From JANNWF01 sp052390415 (GTDB lineage: Bacteria; Pseudomonadota; Gammaproteobacteria; Xanthomonadales; Xanthomonadaceae), in the NCBI GenBank assembly GCA_052390415.1, contig JBQTGY010000046.1, positions 1 through 44,192 on the forward strand: a stretch of DNA of 44,192 nt, in the 5' to 3' direction. The notes under the pieces are model-generated. The model did not search any database. It saw only the letters and a program-made list of their open reading frames with translations, and had not been told where the DNA came from. Shown here one piece after another: positions 1-7,762 of this stretch. The stretch's first letter is position 1, and every line of letters begins with the position of its first letter. Position numbers and translations under genes: made by a program.

Positions 1-155
1 TGGTGGGCCCATTGCGGCGAGGCGCAACGCAGCGATGGCCGCAAAGACCAAGTGAGCATCGTGCCAGCGGGAAAACGCAGCGAACACTTTGTGATTTTGA
101 GATTCATCACTTTTGACGAGGCGCACCCACGAAGTTCGGGCGTTTTCTCGCGACC
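1..155. other. Left edge, no supported gene
   Basis: The first 155 bases carry no gene I can support. One plus-strand frame reads from the edge to a TGA at 53-55 (about 17 residues, ending AAMAAKTK) and could be the C-terminal tail of a gene cut by the window. That is too little to identify. Confidence 0.3.
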
Positions 156-1094
156 TCATGAAATGTCCGGGCTAGATCGCTTCACGTGGCCGACCACCAG
201 GTCGGCCAAGGTGTCGGCCAGCGCATCCGGCAGGTCGTGTCCCCAGCCTTCGATACGCTCCAGGCGCGCGCCACGAATCTTGCGGGCCAGATCCAGACCA
301 TGCGCAATCGGCACCATCGGGTCGGCATTGCCGTGCAGGATCAAGGTGGGTGATTTGAGGTGACGCAACAGCTCCGAACGATCGCCGTCATTGAGAATTG
401 CCGCCAGTTGCCGGGTCACGCCGTTACCGCTGTTGGCACGCTTGAGCGCGGCGCGCGAACGATTGCCGATGTCGGCCGCGTCCATTGGGTAGGCCGGGCT
501 GCCGATGATGCGCAGCAGGTCGACCATGTAGGTCACCGCCGCTTCCGTCGACACCGCACGCCTCGGGCGCTTGAGCAATTGCCGCATCACCGGTGCACGC
601 GGCGGCGGCAAGCCAACGCGTCCGCTGCTGGTGCACATCAGGGTCAGACTGCTGGTCTGTTGCGGGTGGCGATGCGCGAAGTGCTGGGCGATCATGCCGC
701 CCATTGAAATGCCGACTACATGGGCCCGCGCGATGCCCAGATGATGCAGCAACGCCGCGCCATCGTCGGCGATGTCGGCCAAGCTGTAAGGCAGACGCAA
801 GCGGCGGCGAAATAGCCGCGCGAAAATCGAAGTGGGTAGCGCGGGCGCGCCGTAGGCCTCGTAACGCGTGCTGTTGCCGACGTCCCGATTGTCATAGGTG
901 ATGCAGCGCGCACCGCGGGCGACCAGGGCATCCAGCAAGCTGTCAGGCCACGCCACGCGCTGCATGCCGAGGCCCATGATCAACAGCAGCGGCGTGCCTG
1001 TGTCAGGGCCACGCACGGCGTAATCGAGCTCGACGCCGACCAGTTTCAGGCGACCTTCAATCGAGGAGTTAGCCATCACAGCTTCGGTGTTCAT
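156..1094 (-). CDS. Alpha/beta-fold hydrolase
   Basis: This 312-residue protein has the alpha/beta hydrolase layout. The oxyanion-side motif is LLLIMGLGMQR near residue 40. The nucleophile elbow GISMGG (GxSxG) is near residue 128. A late acid sits in HGNADPMVP, and the catalytic His is in GWGHDLP near the C-terminus. No signal peptide or membrane segment is seen, so it should be a soluble cytoplasmic esterase, lipase or related hydrolase; the substrate cannot be read from sequence. Its ATG overlaps the stop of the upstream RimK-like gene by 4 nt (ATGA), so the two are probably translated together. GGGA lies 8 nt before the ATG at 1094; an internal ATG at 1076 is possible but has a weaker upstream site. 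Confidence 0.88.
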   Translation of the reverse strand: MNTEAVMANSSIEGRLKLVGVELDYAVRGPDTGTPLLLIMGLGMQRVAWPDSLLDALVARGARCITYDNRDVGNSTRYEAYGAPALPTSIFARLFRRRLRLPYSLADIADDGAALLHHLGIARAHVVGISMGGMIAQHFAHRHPQQTSSLTLMCTSSGRVGLPPPRAPVMRQLLKRPRRAVSTEAAVTYMVDLLRIIGSPAYPMDAADIGNRSRAALKRANSGNGVTRQLAAILNDGDRSELLRHLKSPTLILHGNADPMVPIAHGLDLARKIRGARLERIEGWGHDLPDALADTLADLVVGHVKRSSPDIS

Positions 1095-2575
1095 TCGCGC
1101 ATTCCCAGACGCTTGCGCTCGAGGCGGCGCAAGAACTCATCCATGATTCGACGATACAGATCCTCACCCAGATACGCGTCTTCCACGCCGGCATCGATGC
1201 TGGGGTTGTCGTTGACTTCGATCACCACAGTGCGGCCATCCAGCACTTTCAGATCGACGCCATAGAGGCCGTCACCGATAGCCGAAGTCGCTCGCAAGGC
1301 CAATTTGACGACTTCGGAAGGCGCCTCGCGAATCGGCAAGGTCTTGAAATCGCCCGAACGCGTCGGCCCCTTGCTGCTGTGCTGGTAGATCTGCCAATGG
1401 CCGCGCGACATGAAGTACTGACAGGCATACAGCGCCTGATTGCCGATCACGCCGATGCGCCAGTCGAACTCGGTGTACATGTATTCCTGGGCGATCAGCA
1501 GCGCGGTGTGCTGAAACAGGCTGTCGGCCGACGTGCGCAGCTCCTCGGCCGTTTCCACGCGCACGATGCCACGCGAAAAACTGCCGTCAGGAATCTTCAG
1601 TACCAAGGGCAAGCCGAGCAAATCAGGAAGCTCGGCGAGGCGCTTGTGATCGTCGCGAAACAGCGTCTCGCTGCGTGGCACCGGCAGCTTGCGCGAGCGG
1701 AGCAAGTCGTTGAGATAAATCTTGTTGGTGCAGCGCAGGATCGACATCGGATCGTCGATCACCACCATGTCCTCGCGCTCGGCGCGATGGGCAAAGCGGT
1801 AGGTGTGATTGCCCGGCGTGGTGGTCTCGCGAATGAACAGGCCGTCGTATTCGGCCAAGCGACCAAAATCGTTGCGGTCGATCAGATCGACGTCGATGCC
1901 CAGCTCGCGGCCAGCCTTGATGAAGTGTTTGAGTGCCTTGCGATTGGACGGTGGCATCGCCTCGGCGGGGTCGTGCAGCATTGCGACGTCGTAGCGGAAC
2001 TTGCGCCGCGCGCGTGGTTTGCGCCACAGCTTCTTGGCGAAGGCAGACAGCGCGTCGGCGAAGGCGTCTTCTTGCGAGTCGGTCAGCGAGTTCAAACCGG
2101 CCGGACGGATCGAAGCGATCTGCCAGACTTTTTGCCGGGTGAATTCGATTTTCAGGATCGGGCAGGGAAACGTTTCGAAAACCTGCCGCGCCAAATCCTC
2201 CAACGGCGCATAACTGGTGTGGCCGAAGTACAGCAACAAGCCGAAGTCGGTGGTATCGCGCCCGCCTTCGGGCAAGTAACGCGCGAGGCTGGCGTTCAAG
2301 TCTTCGATATCGACGCCATACAACGAGCGCCGGCGCAGGTCATTGATGGTTCTGACCGACGGAATGACCTTGTGTCCGCGTGCTTCGGCCAGCAGCGAGA
2401 CATAGTGGCCCAAGCCCAGGTACTTGAAGCTGCGGCACAGGTTGATGACCTGCACGCGGTCCACTTCGGCGTCGGCCGGACGTTTCAGGTACTCGATCGC
2501 CGAGATGACGTTTTCCGACGGGTAGTACGAGCCCCAGTCGGAGGGTTTTTCGACGACGATGACTAGGCGACTCAT
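1091..2575 (-). CDS. RimK-like ATP-grasp ligase with N-terminal RLAN-type domain
   Basis: The 494-residue protein has two parts. Residues 1 to about 200 start LVIVVEKPSDW and match the N-terminal domain known only in front of RimK-like ligases. Residues from about 270 form an ATP-grasp fold: LVLKIPDGSFSRGIVRV holds the nucleotide-binding Lys, followed by IAQEYMYTEFDWRIGV and the Mg-binding end VIEVNDNPSIDAGVED. RimK relatives add glutamate or other amino acids to a carboxylate at the cost of ATP; the acceptor here is unknown. It is longer than E. coli RimK (about 300 residues) because of the N-terminal domain. It diverges from a GNAT gene starting at 2689 and overlaps the next gene by 4 nt. 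In many proteobacteria this ligase is found beside a GNAT or GNAT-peptidase C39 gene, which suggests a shared peptide-modifying pathway. Confidence 0.85.
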   Translation of the reverse strand: MSRLVIVVEKPSDWGSYYPSENVISAIEYLKRPADAEVDRVQVINLCRSFKYLGLGHYVSLLAEARGHKVIPSVRTINDLRRRSLYGVDIEDLNASLARYLPEGGRDTTDFGLLLYFGHTSYAPLEDLARQVFETFPCPILKIEFTRQKVWQIASIRPAGLNSLTDSQEDAFADALSAFAKKLWRKPRARRKFRYDVAMLHDPAEAMPPSNRKALKHFIKAGRELGIDVDLIDRNDFGRLAEYDGLFIRETTTPGNHTYRFAHRAEREDMVVIDDPMSILRCTNKIYLNDLLRSRKLPVPRSETLFRDDHKRLAELPDLLGLPLVLKIPDGSFSRGIVRVETAEELRTSADSLFQHTALLIAQEYMYTEFDWRIGVIGNQALYACQYFMSRGHWQIYQHSSKGPTRSGDFKTLPIREAPSEVVKLALRATSAIGDGLYGVDLKVLDGRTVVIEVNDNPSIDAGVEDAYLGEDLYRRIMDEFLRRLERKRLGMRE

Positions 2576-2688
2576 GGCGCGGCGCGGGCCCGATTTGGCT
2601 TAGCCGCGCAGTCTGCGCCAATCGCGAGCGGTTGGGCAGCGGGTGCCGAGGCTGGCTGTTCAGGCAAGGGATGGTGGAAGATTCGCAC

Positions 2689-3168
2689 ATGCAAGCTACC
2701 GTAGGTATGCGTACCGCAGTTATCAGTGATCTTCCGGAACTGTTGCGGCTGGAAGCGCAATTCGTCGGGGATCGACTGAGCGCCCGTCAGCTTCTTTATC
2801 ACCTCCAGCAAAGCGATCAGCGCTTGCGGGTTTGCAGTGATGGTCACGGCTTGTTTGGCTATTCCCTGCGTCTGCAACGGCGCGGCAGCACCGTGGCGCG
2901 GCTGTACTCGCTGGTGGTGGATGCGACGCTGCGCGGCAGCGGAATAGGCAAGCAGTTGTTGTGCGACGCAGAGAGCTACGCGCAGCAACGGGGTGCGCGC
3001 TATTTGCGGCTTGAAGTGCGCGCTGATAACGCCGCCGCCTTGGCGTTGTATGTGCGGGCGGGTTATCGATCGATCGGGCAGTACCAGAGCTACTACGACG
3101 ACGGCATGGACGCACTGCGCTTGCAGAAATTGCTAGGCGCTGAGCGAGGCGAGCATTGCGATGGCTGA
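2689..3168 (+). CDS. GNAT-family N-acetyltransferase
   Basis: A 159-residue single-domain GNAT acetyltransferase. The acetyl-CoA pyrophosphate loop RGSGIG follows beta-4 (SLVVDATL), and the late motif NAAALALYVRAGY is typical of the RimI-like branch. I chose the ATG at 2689 because GGAAG sits 8 nt upstream. ATGs at 2632 and 2671 would add residues with no GNAT homology, and the site before 2671 is too close. It is divergent from the RimK-like ligase, with 113 nt between the starts, so both may share a promoter region. Family members acetylate amino groups of peptides, proteins or small amines; the target is unknown. In related genomes the partner gene often carries an added C39 peptidase domain, which is absent here. 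Confidence 0.85.
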   Translation: MQATVGMRTAVISDLPELLRLEAQFVGDRLSARQLLYHLQQSDQRLRVCSDGHGLFGYSLRLQRRGSTVARLYSLVVDATLRGSGIGKQLLCDAESYAQQRGARYLRLEVRADNAAALALYVRAGYRSIGQYQSYYDDGMDALRLQKLLGAERGEHCDG

Positions 3169-3202
3169 TGCGGCGTTGGACACCTCGCCGGCATGAGTCC
3201 GG

Positions 3203-3274
3203 GTGGGAGCGGCGGAAGCCGCGATGCGCTTGACCGACGATAACCAAAGGCGTCGCGGCTTCCGCCGCTCCCAC
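3203..3274. repeat. Perfect 22-bp inverted repeat (REP-like)
   Basis: Positions 3203-3224 (GTGGGAGCGGCGGAAGCC...) and 3253-3274 are exact reverse complements separated by 28 nt. The arms can pair into a strong stem. A partly similar stretch (GCGGCTTCCGCCG) occurs near 24911, so it looks like a dispersed palindromic family rather than a terminator; no T-run follows. Confidence 0.8.
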
Positions 3275-3393
3275 AGGCGGTCGGTCGCCGCCAGCCATGA
3301 CCCTCGGCACTGTGCCCGGCGACTGACATCGATACCATTGGCGCCCGCGCGGCTGCGCGCGTGAATTTCAGCTTTGCCCATGGAGACTCGACG

Positions 3394-5523
3394 ATGCGTA
3401 CACCCTTGTTGCTCACCCTTGGCCTGTTGGGATTGATTGGCGCGCCCTTCGTGATGGCTGAGAACGCCAAACCCATGGCCGATAGTGATCCGCATCAGTG
3501 GCTGGAAGACGTCGGTGGCGACAAGGCGCTGGCGTGGGTGCGTGAGCGCAACGCCGAGTCATCCTCGATCACGCAAGACCTGGCATTCGAGTCGCTGGAG
3601 AAAGACCTGCGCGGCATTCTCGATTCCGACGCGCGCATTCCTTACGTCAACAAGATCGGCGAGCACTACTACAACTTCTGGAAAGACGCCGCCAACCCAC
3701 GTGGCCTGTGGCGACGCACGACATTGGCGCAATACAGTACCGAGTCGCCTGAGTGGGAAGTGGTGCTCGATCTGGACGCACTGAACAAGGCCGAGGGCGA
3801 GAACTGGGTGTGGCAAGGCGCGGACTGTCTCAAGCCGGAGTACGCGCGCTGCCTGCTGTCGCTGTCTCGCGGCGGTGCCGATGCCAATGTCACCCGCGAG
3901 TTTGATTTGCCGAGCAAGTCCTTCGTCGCCGAGGGATTTTTCCGCCCGGAAGCCAAGGGCGGACTGGGTTGGATCGACCTCGACACCGTATACGTCTACA
4001 CCGATTTTGGTGGCGGCAGCATGACCAGCTCCGGCTATCCGCGCATCGTCAAACAATGGAAGCGTGGCACCCCGCTTGTCGCGGCGACCGTGGTGTACGC
4101 GGGTGACGAAAGCGACATGTACATCGGTGCCCAGCGCGATTTGACCACGGGTTTTGAGCGCGACTTCGTCAGTCGCACCTTGGCGTTCTACAACGACGAG
4201 CTTTACCTACGCGGCAAGGATGGCGCACTGGCCAAGATCGACGTCCCCAACAGCGCGCAGAAAACCATTCACCGGGAATGGCTGTTGCTGGAGCTGCGGC
4301 AACCGTGGACGGTAGGCGAGCGCACCTGGCCTGCCGGGGCCCTGATCGGCAGCAACTTTGACGCGTTCATGGCTGGCAAGGGTGAGTTCACCGCGCTGTT
4401 CGAGCCCACCGCCACGCGCTCATTGGCGGGCGTCACGCCGACCCGCAATCACCTCGTCTTGAACGTGTTGGACGATGTCAAGAATCGGCTGGAGGTGCTG
4501 AGCCACGGCAAGAACGGCTGGCAATCCGAGCCGCTGAAGGGCGCGCCGAGCATCGGCACGGTCAGCGTCAGCGCCATCGATGCCGAAGCATCGGACGACT
4601 ATTTCCTGACCGTGAGCGATTACCTCACGCCGACCACGCTGATGATGGGAAGCATCGGCGAAGCGCCGCAAGCTCTGAAGAAAATGCCGGCGTTCTTTGA
4701 TGCCAGCGGGCTCGAGATCGCGCAGCATTTTGCAATCAGCAAGGACGGCACGCGCGTGCCGTACTTCATGGTCGCCAAGAAGGGCCTCACGCTTGATGGC
4801 AGCCATCCGACCCTGCTGTATGGCTATGGCGGCTTCGAGATTTCATTGACGCCCAACTACAGCGCCGGCGCGGGTCGCGGATGGCTGCAGGTGGGCGGTG
4901 TCTACGTGGTCGCCAATATTCGCGGCGGCGGCGAATACGGTCCGCGCTGGCATCAGGCGGCGCTTAAGCAGAACCGACTGCGTGCGTATGAGGACTTCGC
5001 CGCGGTGGCCCAGGATCTGGTTGCGCGCAAGGTCACCAGCGCCAAACATCTAGGCATCCAGGGCGGCAGCAACGGTGGCTTGTTGGTCGGCAACATGGTC
5101 ACCTTGTATCCGGACCTGTTCGCGGCGGCGGTCTGCCAGGTGCCCCTGCTCGACATGCAGCGTTATCACAAGCTGCTCGCAGGCGCCTCGTGGATGGCCG
5201 AATATGGCGACCCCGACAAGCCGGAAGAATGGGAATTCATCAAGACCTTTTCGCCGTATCACAACGTCGAAGCCGGCCGTCACTATCCGTCCGTGCTGTT
5301 CACCACCTCGACCCGCGATGACCGCGTCCACCCCGGTCACGCGCGCAAGATGATGGCCAAGATGAAGGAACAAGAGCACGACGTGCTGTATTACGAAAAC
5401 ATCGAAGGCGGCCACGGCGGCGCGGCCGACAACGGTCAGCTGGCGCATATGCAGGCGTTGGCTTACACGTTCTTGCGACAGAAACTGGCGGCGCCGGCTG
5501 TCGACAAGCCAGTCGCGCCGTAG
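3394..5523 (+). CDS. Secreted prolyl oligopeptidase (peptidase family S9A)
   Basis: A 709-residue protein. An N-terminal signal peptide (MRTPLLLTLGLLGLIG..., likely cut after FVMA) places it in the periplasm or outside the cell. A seven-bladed propeller region (about residues 30-440) is followed by the alpha/beta hydrolase domain. Catalytic Ser559 lies in GGSNGG, the acid is in TRDDRV (642/643), and His674 lies in GGHGG. S9A enzymes cut short peptides after proline or related residues, the propeller excluding large substrates. The ATG at 3394 is preferred over the GTG at 3361 because GGAGA lies 7 nt upstream and the signal peptide then starts properly. The gene stands alone between two palindromic repeat regions. 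Confidence 0.93.
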   Translation: MRTPLLLTLGLLGLIGAPFVMAENAKPMADSDPHQWLEDVGGDKALAWVRERNAESSSITQDLAFESLEKDLRGILDSDARIPYVNKIGEHYYNFWKDAANPRGLWRRTTLAQYSTESPEWEVVLDLDALNKAEGENWVWQGADCLKPEYARCLLSLSRGGADANVTREFDLPSKSFVAEGFFRPEAKGGLGWIDLDTVYVYTDFGGGSMTSSGYPRIVKQWKRGTPLVAATVVYAGDESDMYIGAQRDLTTGFERDFVSRTLAFYNDELYLRGKDGALAKIDVPNSAQKTIHREWLLLELRQPWTVGERTWPAGALIGSNFDAFMAGKGEFTALFEPTATRSLAGVTPTRNHLVLNVLDDVKNRLEVLSHGKNGWQSEPLKGAPSIGTVSVSAIDAEASDDYFLTVSDYLTPTTLMMGSIGEAPQALKKMPAFFDASGLEIAQHFAISKDGTRVPYFMVAKKGLTLDGSHPTLLYGYGGFEISLTPNYSAGAGRGWLQVGGVYVVANIRGGGEYGPRWHQAALKQNRLRAYEDFAAVAQDLVARKVTSAKHLGIQGGSNGGLLVGNMVTLYPDLFAAAVCQVPLLDMQRYHKLLAGASWMAEYGDPDKPEEWEFIKTFSPYHNVEAGRHYPSVLFTTSTRDDRVHPGHARKMMAKMKEQEHDVLYYENIEGGHGGAADNGQLAHMQALAYTFLRQKLAAPAVDKPVAP

Positions 5524-5531
5524 GCCTTGCT

Positions 5532-5653
5532 CCCTTCTCCCCACGGGAGAAGGTGGCGCGCAGCGCCGGATGAGGGTTCGAGGTGTGGGCAGATGTTGGC
5601 ACTCGGCGTACCCTCATCCGCCCTTCGGGCACCTTCTCCCGAGGGGAGAAGGG
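5532..5653. repeat. Long imperfect inverted repeat (REP-like) after the peptidase gene
   Basis: Arms 5532-5577 (CCCTTCTCCCCACGGGAGAA...) and 5610-5653 are near reverse complements, and each holds its own small hairpin. The motif CCTTCTCCC...GGGAGAAGG is of a type common in Xanthomonadales intergenic DNA. It could also act as an mRNA 3' end stabiliser for the upstream peptidase gene (inference). Confidence 0.75.
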
Positions 5654-5694
5654 AAGCTGTTGGCGGCTTTGGCAGTGGATTGCCGCTGATCCGC

Positions 5695-5722
5695 TTGAGC
5701 CGAGCCCGCACTTGCCTATACT
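5695..5722 (+). promoter_or_regulatory. Probable sigma-70 promoter of lptM-dapF
   Basis: TTGAGC (5695-5700), a 16-nt spacer, then TATACT (5717-5722) gives a good sigma-70 match. The lptM ATG starts 7 nt after the -10 box, where transcription would begin, and there is no Shine-Dalgarno sequence. The transcript may therefore be leaderless. Confidence 0.55.
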
Positions 5723-5728
5723 CCCGCC

Positions 5729-5854
5729 ATGAATCGAAACCGCTCATTCGCGTTGGCATTGTTGGGGTTGATCTGCCTGCTCGGCACGGCCTGCGGCAAC
5801 AAGGCTGACCTCACCCGCCCAGAACCAGCGCCGGCGTCCACTGCTTCGCGATGA
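5729..5854 (+). CDS. lptM: LptM (YifL)-family lipoprotein
   Basis: A 41-residue lipoprotein. A short basic start and hydrophobic stretch (FALALLGLICLLG) lead to the lipid-acceptor Cys22 in GTAC, then the family signature CGNKADLTRP, comparable to CGLKGPL in E. coli LptM. In E. coli LptM binds the LptD-LptE LPS translocon and helps LptD gain its correct disulfides. The gene overlaps dapF by 4 nt (ATGA), the same lptM-dapF arrangement as in E. coli, which supports the call for so short a gene. The lipobox is weak at -3 (Gly). A sigma-70-like promoter lies immediately upstream. Confidence 0.82.
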   Translation: MNRNRSFALALLGLICLLGTACGNKADLTRPEPAPASTASR

Positions 5855-6708
5855 ACGAGCGGGCTGCTGCGACTTCGACGGGCGGCCTGCGCTTCACCAA
5901 GATGCACGGCGCCGGCAACGACTTCGTGGTCATTGATCGGCGCGCTGCGGACCTGCCATTGCCCGCCGCTTTCATCGCCCATGTGTGTGATCGCCAGTTC
6001 GGCGTCGGCTGCGACCAACTGCTCACCATCGAACCTGCCCGCACGCCGGGCGCGGCGCTGGCTTACGGCATCTGGAATGCCGATGGCAGCGGGGCAGGGC
6101 AATGCGGCAACGGCGCGCGTTGTGTGGTGGCGTGGGCGAGACGCAATGGTTTGATCGGTGTGGGTGAGTCGCTGCTCGACAGTCCGTCCGGCTCGGTGCA
6201 GGCGATCATCGATGCAGACGGCGGCATCACCATTGAGCTGCCGACGCCGCGCTTTGAACCCACGGCCATTCCCTTGTTGGCCGAACAGGCGGCTGATTAC
6301 GCGATCGAGGTCGACGGCAAGTCCCTGCGTTTTGGTGCGCTGTCGATGGGTAATCCGCACGCCGTCATCGAAGTGACTGATGTGAATGCCATCGATGCCC
6401 CAGGCCTTGGCCTCGCCCTGCAAAGCGACCCGCGTTTTCCGGATCGCTGCAATGTCGGTTTTGCGCAGATCGTTGATCGCGCGACCATTCGATTGCGCGT
6501 GATCGAGCGTGGTGTAGGCGAGACCCTGGCCTGCGGCAGCGGTGCCTGCGCGGCGGTGGCTATCCTGCAACAACGTGGTTTGCTCGATCAGCAGGTTGCA
6601 GTGCACCTGCGCGGCGGTACTTTGGAAATTCTCTGGCCCGGCACGGACGCACCGATGCGCATGCGCGGGCCAACAGCGTTTGTATTCGAGGGAGAGTGGT
6701 TGGCATGA
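5851..6708 (+). CDS. dapF: Diaminopimelate epimerase
   Basis: This 285-residue enzyme converts LL- to meso-diaminopimelate for lysine and peptidoglycan synthesis in the cytoplasm. The start signature KMHGAGNDFVVID is intact. The two catalytic cysteines are Cys85 in QCGNGAR and Cys228 in ACGSGAC, one in each of the two mirror-image halves. Length is slightly above the usual 275 because of about 10 extra N-terminal residues. It overlaps lptM by 4 nt and is followed after 10 nt by the DUF484 gene, as in E. coli. Confidence 0.97.
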   Translation: MNERAAATSTGGLRFTKMHGAGNDFVVIDRRAADLPLPAAFIAHVCDRQFGVGCDQLLTIEPARTPGAALAYGIWNADGSGAGQCGNGARCVVAWARRNGLIGVGESLLDSPSGSVQAIIDADGGITIELPTPRFEPTAIPLLAEQAADYAIEVDGKSLRFGALSMGNPHAVIEVTDVNAIDAPGLGLALQSDPRFPDRCNVGFAQIVDRATIRLRVIERGVGETLACGSGACAAVAILQQRGLLDQQVAVHLRGGTLEILWPGTDAPMRMRGPTAFVFEGEWLA

Positions 6709-6718
6709 GCGAACTGGC

Positions 6719-7396
6719 ATGAATGAATCCGCACGAGAGCGAATCACCGCCTCCGATGTCGCGGCGTATTTGCGCAGGCATCCGAAATTCCTTGCGGGTT
6801 ATCCCGACCTTGCGCTGAGCATGGCTGTACCACGTGATGAAGGCCAGGCGACGTCTCTGGCCAGCTATCAACTGGAAGTGCTGCGTGACAAGAATCGCGA
6901 GTTGAACCGGCGCTTGCAGGAGTTGTACGGCAATGCTCAGGACAACGAGCGTCTGACCGTGCGTACGCATCAGTTGTGCCTCGCGCTGATCCGCGCCAAC
7001 AGCGCCGCCGACACCCTGCGCGTATTGGTGGCCAGTTTGATCGAGGACTTTGGCAGCGAGTTGGTACGTCTGGTCTTGCACGCGCCAGTGGTGGGGCAGG
7101 ACGCGGAAGACTGGCTGCAGATCGTGCCCGCCAGCGACGTGAGTCTGGCCCCATTTCGCGACTTCGCCGCCGCGGATGAACCCCTCTGCGGCCGCCTGCA
7201 GGCCGACAAGCTGGACCTGCTGTTCGGCGGCCGAGCGGTTGAAGTGCAATCAGCGGCGTTGTTGCGCGTGCCCGGTCGCGGCTTCCTGGCGATTGGCAGC
7301 GCCGACGGCAATCGCTTCTTCCCAGGCATGGGCACGCTGTTTTTGCGGCTTATTGCGGATGCGCTGGCGGCAGCAATGGCGCGCTATGACGCTTGA
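6719..7396 (+). CDS. DUF484 family protein (YigA-like)
   Basis: A 225-residue cytoplasmic protein of the DUF484 family, which has a GAF-like fold and unknown function. It opens with SDVAAYLRRHPKFLAGYPDL, typical of the family. A coiled-coil-prone stretch (about residues 45-75) and the GAF-like region ending FFPGMGTLFLRLIADAL follow. The conserved order dapF-DUF484-xerC ties it to the XerC neighbourhood. The ATG at 6719, just after the dapF stop, gives the family's normal N-terminus; a longer reading frame from 6542 lies inside dapF and has no homology. Confidence 0.9.
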   Translation: MNESARERITASDVAAYLRRHPKFLAGYPDLALSMAVPRDEGQATSLASYQLEVLRDKNRELNRRLQELYGNAQDNERLTVRTHQLCLALIRANSAADTLRVLVASLIEDFGSELVRLVLHAPVVGQDAEDWLQIVPASDVSLAPFRDFAAADEPLCGRLQADKLDLLFGGRAVEVQSAALLRVPGRGFLAIGSADGNRFFPGMGTLFLRLIADALAAAMARYDA

Positions 7397-7762
7397 GGTT
7401 GGCCGTTGTTTGCAATTCCAGGCCAACACGACGCAGGCGCACTGCTGTCCGGGGAAGCCGGGTCCCACGCGTGCCAAGCCAAGCAACGAAGCGTCGTTCC
7501 CGCGCAGGCGGCAACCCAGTGACTTGAGTGCCGCGAGACTGAACACAGCAAGGCGCTGGGCCCCCGCCTTCGCGGGGGCGCCGAGACGGGCCGTCAAGCG
7601 CTGGTCATTACGTTTGGTTGGTCAAACCCAGGATCGCCGTTTGTCTGGACCACAGTCCGCGCAGGCGGCGATCCGGCGCGGTTTCCAACGAATCCCAATG
7701 CTCAAGTCGCTGGATTCCCGCCTGCGCGGGAATCACGGTTCCTGGAGCATCGGCGTCGCGCT
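7397..7762. repeat. Intergenic stretch with two palindromic repeats before xerC
   Basis: No gene is seen in these 366 nt. They hold CCCCCGC-CTTC-GCGGGGG at 7561-7578 and ATTCCCGCC...GCGGGAAT at 7714-7733. The second matches repeats at 41079-41108, so this is a dispersed family. The repeats interrupt what is an unbroken DUF484-xerC junction in many gammaproteobacteria. Confidence 0.65.

Noticed and set aside
52..363. Plus-strand 103-codon frame at the left edge
   Set aside because: Two thirds of it is antisense to the alpha/beta hydrolase gene, and nothing in it resembles a protein family.
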